In this document: piece after piece, positions 61,634-64,000 of the stretch | Layout of the letters: every line of letters begins with the position of its first letter | How positions within the stretch are numbered: the stretch's first letter is position 1 | NCBI GenBank assembly: GCA_965208745.1 | Contig: CBDBPN010000004.1 | Span: 4,340,001-4,404,000 of the forward strand | Direction: 5' to 3' | DNA: 64,000 nucleotides | From: VXNE01 sp965208745 | GTDB lineage: Bacteria > Pseudomonadota > Gammaproteobacteria > Pseudomonadales > Azotimanducaceae | Position numbers and translations under genes: made by a program | Notes under the pieces: model-generated | Database searches by the model: none | What the model was told of the DNA's origin: nothing | Seen by the model: only the letters and a program-made list of their open reading frames with translations

Positions 61634-62020
61634 ATGGTGAGCTGGTGCTTCTACATCGACGGTAAGGACGTGCGGTGCGAGAAGGGGAATTCGAAGGACG
61701 TCGACCTCTACATGCAAGCGCCCCATAGCCGGTCCGGTCCCTCGCTGCCGCTCGGCACCGGCTCCGCCTCCGGCCCAGCCACACCGACCTTCCATGGACC
61801 AATCGCCGCCGGTCGCTGCGCTCCCGGCGGCGTTTGTTCCATACGAGGGAGCTGGGACCCCGCCGACGCACGGCGAATCTACACCCCGGATATTCTCGAA
61901 GAGCAGGCGCAGAACGCGACTCCGCCCGAGGATCCCAACCTGGCGATCGAGGGTGACATGGAGAGGCTTCCGCCGTGGATCATCGAGTTCCACAACCGCT
62001 TGGCCCCGTACACGGCCTGA
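61634..62020 (+). CDS. Hypothetical protein
   Basis: 128 residues starting MVSWCFYIDGKDVRCEKGNS. The end, IYTPDILEEQAQNA and LPPWIIEFHNRLAPYT, looks conserved-protein-like; the middle is Pro/Ser/Gly-rich and less convincing. An ATG at 61608 opens ten codons of another frame (MSDPKDKPAW), which could join if one G were missing near 61631. I do not recognise it. It lies between the dioxygenase and the isomerase-like gene on the same strand. Confidence 0.5.
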   Translation: MVSWCFYIDGKDVRCEKGNSKDVDLYMQAPHSRSGPSLPLGTGSASGPATPTFHGPIAAGRCAPGGVCSIRGSWDPADARRIYTPDILEEQAQNATPPEDPNLAIEGDMERLPPWIIEFHNRLAPYTA

Positions 62021-62066
62021 GTCCGGCAGCAGCGCTGCGTCGGCAACCGCCACAAGGAGATAGACG

Positions 62067-62948
62067 ATGAGATTGGGCGCCCCTTTCGCTGCAGAGGTCT
62101 TCGCTGAGGAGACCGACGACCCGGTCGCGCTGGCCAAAGGACACCGCGCCAAGGGCTATGGGGCTGCGTTTTGCCCCGAAATCTCGCTGAAAGACCCCGG
62201 GCACATCCGCGCCGTCGAGACAGCCTTCGCCGCGGAGGACGTTCTGATTGCGGAACTTCATGGCCTGACCTCCTTTGAAGAGGCCGGCAATCTGATCGAC
62301 CCGGATTCGGAAAAGCGCGCGGCATGGCACGAACATCTCTGCGAACGCCTTGCGCAAGCCGACGAGGTCGGTGCCCGGTGCTTCCTGGAAATGCCCGGAA
62401 CCTGTGATCCCCACTCGTTTTACATGCCCCATCCAAAGAACCTGACCGACGAATGCCGGGACATGATCGTGGAAAGGGTGCGCGAGGTAATCGACGCGGT
62501 GCGGCCCCGACGAACGAAGTTCGCGCTGGAGATGATGCCCTTTATCCACCCGAGCGATCCCGACAGCTATGTCGCATTGTTGAAGGCGGTGGACCGGGAG
62601 AGTTTCGGTGTGCATCTCGATCCGGTGAATATCCTGAACTCGCCTGATCGCTGCTTCAACAACGGCAAGCTCATCAAGGAGTGCTTCGACAAGCTCGGTG
62701 AGGCCATCCTCAGTTGCCATGTCAAAGACGTGACACTACTGCCCGCCTCGTTCCCCATCGGGATTGAGCAATGCCGGACGGGAACGGGTCTCGTGGACTA
62801 CCGGACGTACCTGAGCGAGCTGAATCGCCTGCCGCCAGATACGCCGCTAATGACCGAGCCCATGCCTGGCATGCAGGAACGCGATTACGACCTCGCCAGA
62901 GACTACGTCACCGGTGTTGCGGCCGAGATGGGCCTGTCATTCCTGTAA
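62067..62948 (+). CDS. Sugar phosphate isomerase/epimerase-like TIM barrel
   Basis: 293 residues of the AP-endonuclease-2-like barrel family. LGAPFAAEVFAEETDDPVAL, FALEMMPFIHPSDPDSY (metal Glu), GVHLDPVNILNSP (metal Asp) and SCHVKDVTLLP (metal His) mark the metal site. Start at 62067 after AAGGAGATAG. Members are sugar or inositol isomerases and related metal enzymes; the precise substrate is unknown. Confidence 0.88.
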   Translation: MRLGAPFAAEVFAEETDDPVALAKGHRAKGYGAAFCPEISLKDPGHIRAVETAFAAEDVLIAELHGLTSFEEAGNLIDPDSEKRAAWHEHLCERLAQADEVGARCFLEMPGTCDPHSFYMPHPKNLTDECRDMIVERVREVIDAVRPRRTKFALEMMPFIHPSDPDSYVALLKAVDRESFGVHLDPVNILNSPDRCFNNGKLIKECFDKLGEAILSCHVKDVTLLPASFPIGIEQCRTGTGLVDYRTYLSELNRLPPDTPLMTEPMPGMQERDYDLARDYVTGVAAEMGLSFL

Positions 62949-63074
62949 ACGGCCGCTGCCCGTCAGTGGGTGTCGCTGTCGATATCGACTGCTTCACGAC
63001 AGGCAGGGCCGCACGGGCTCGATCCGATTCGGCACCTCCTTGAAGGTAATGCCGCCAGGGACCGGGGAGGACAC

Positions 63075-64000
63075 GTGAGAACGTTCGTTCGAAGACGCGG
63101 CTGGGTCGCCGCAATGGGGCTGCTGGCCGCGGGATGCGAGCAAGCAGCGGAACGACCCGAGCTGGCGGGGGTCGAAGCGAGGACTCCGGAGCACCGAGCG
63201 GCTCCGGCCAGTGCGGCCGGCGCGAGCGCGCCGCGCCACGCGTACTTCGGCGATCTGCACATTCACACGCAGAACTCGATCGACTCCTACAACTTCGGTG
63301 TCCGAGCCACCCCCGACGACGCGTACCGCTTCGCCAAGGGAGAGGCCCTCGCCCACCCGCTCGGCTACTCGATCCGGCTTCAGGGCGGGCCTCTCGACTT
63401 TCTGGCGGTCACCGACCACGGGGAGTATCTTGGCGTCGCCGCTGCGCTGGTGGACCCCGCGCATCCCCAGGCCAGCCACCCCGTGGCGGTGAAGCTGCGG
63501 AGCGGCGACCCGCAGGACCGCTGGGAAGCTGGCCTCGCACTCGACGGCTGGGTGCGAGGCAAACCCGTCTCCGGCCTCGACCCCTCACCGATCGTTCGCT
63601 CGGTCTGGCAGGAGACGGTCGCGGCGGCAGAGCGCCACGACGATCCGGGACGCTTCACCACCTTCGTGGCCTACGAATTCTCATCCACGCCGGGCGGTGT
63701 GAACCTGCACCGCAACGTGATCTTTTCCGGCAACGAGGTGCCCGCGCTGCCGTTCAGCGCTGTCGACTCGGTCAACCCCGAAGACCTGTGGACGTGGCTC
63801 GACGAGCAACGCGCCAACGGAATCGAAGCGCTCGCGATCCCGCACAACTCGAACTGGAGCCAGGGCAAGATGTTCGATCGCACCGACTGGGCTGGCGAGC
63901 CGATCGATGCGGCCTATGCGGAGCAACGACGGCGCAATGAGCCGCTGGTGGAGATCACACAGGGCAAGGGGACCTCGGAGACGCATCCGGCGCTGTCGCC
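63075..64000 (+). CDS. DUF3604 lipoprotein, 3'-truncated by window edge
   Basis: From GTG 63075 (GGGGAGG upstream) the frame gives a lipoprotein signal (VAAMGLLAAGCEQ) and then the DUF3604 domain: YFGDLHIHTQNSIDSYNFG, DFLAVTDHGEYLG, FTTFVAYEFSSTPGGVNLHR and IPHNSNWSQGKMF. The paired His and TDHGE resemble the metal site of PHP phosphoesterases. It is open to the last base, so the C-terminus is outside the window. DUF3604 proteins have no tested reaction known to me. Confidence 0.9.
   Translation, partial: MRTFVRRRGWVAAMGLLAAGCEQAAERPELAGVEARTPEHRAAPASAAGASAPRHAYFGDLHIHTQNSIDSYNFGVRATPDDAYRFAKGEALAHPLGYSIRLQGGPLDFLAVTDHGEYLGVAAALVDPAHPQASHPVAVKLRSGDPQDRWEAGLALDGWVRGKPVSGLDPSPIVRSVWQETVAAAERHDDPGRFTTFVAYEFSSTPGGVNLHRNVIFSGNEVPALPFSAVDSVNPEDLWTWLDEQRANGIEALAIPHNSNWSQGKMFDRTDWAGEPIDAAYAEQRRRNEPLVEITQGKGTSETHPALS

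Overview
The window is high-GC, gene-dense DNA from a Gram-negative bacterium, most likely a marine or host-associated proteobacterium. The evidence is tandem TonB-dependent receptors, lipoprotein and Tat signals, a sulfolipid operon of the Rhodobacter sqdBDC type, many catabolic oxidoreductases and a glycine-betaine-type demethylation locus. The phylum-level call is inference. No rRNA, tRNA or CRISPR array was seen.

Layout. 1-4.2 kb: two tandem, closely related TonB-dependent receptors, the first cut by the window edge. 4.3-6.1 kb: a TacA/TacT-like toxin-antitoxin pair and a frameshifted lipoprotein tyrosine phosphatase. 6.2-11.5 kb: acyl-CoA dehydrogenase, GPH-type MFS transporter, cytochrome P450, HSL-type esterase. 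11.5-15 kb: four genes joined by 4-base overlaps (DUF3179 lipoprotein, beta-barrel protein, TlpA-like thioredoxin, esterase). 15-17.2 kb: an accessory island with a frameshifted membrane protein, an Abi-like HEPN protein, a frameshifted winged-helix protein and a run of palindromes. 17.3-21 kb: double-EthD protein and a convergent sqdB-sqdD-sqdC-like operon. 21-28 kb: RDD protein, thiolase-like protein, malate synthase G, Eis-like and GNAT acetyltransferases, homocysteine S-methyltransferase-like protein. 28-34.5 kb: VapBC, two SDRs, an overlapping S2P/rhomboid intramembrane protease pair, enoyl-CoA hydratase, and a decayed AraC/VOC patch. 34.6-45.5 kb: peptide-binding protein, LLM and FAD oxidoreductases, an antitoxin with a broken partner, a hydrolase, an enolase-superfamily enzyme, a two-subunit molybdenum hydroxylase, an EF-hand esterase and a VapB with a VapC stub. 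45.7-57 kb: a corrinoid methyltransferase operon divergent from two dimethylglycine-dehydrogenase-like flavoproteins. 57-60.6 kb: retropepsin-like and MOSC proteins, then an IS1182-type element inserted at the stop codon of a deleted hipA. 60.7-64 kb: phytanoyl-CoA-type dioxygenase, an unknown protein, a sugar isomerase-like TIM barrel, and the start of a DUF3604 lipoprotein.

How it fits together. The clearest pathway is quaternary-amine demethylation. An MttB-family methyltransferase without pyrrolysine would move a methyl group to the corrinoid protein, a pterin-binding methyltransferase would pass it to tetrahydrofolate, and an ASKHA/[2Fe-2S] protein would reactivate the corrinoid. The two divergent flavoprotein/GcvT fusions could oxidise the dimethylglycine and sarcosine produced. 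Two small families of unknown role (the PF13769-type protein and DUF1638) sit inside this operon.

A second theme is decay. At least six accessory genes carry single-base indels, mostly in short homopolymer runs, while the long metabolic genes read cleanly. This suggests ongoing loss of accessory and toxin-antitoxin genes, although assembly error cannot be excluded from sequence alone.
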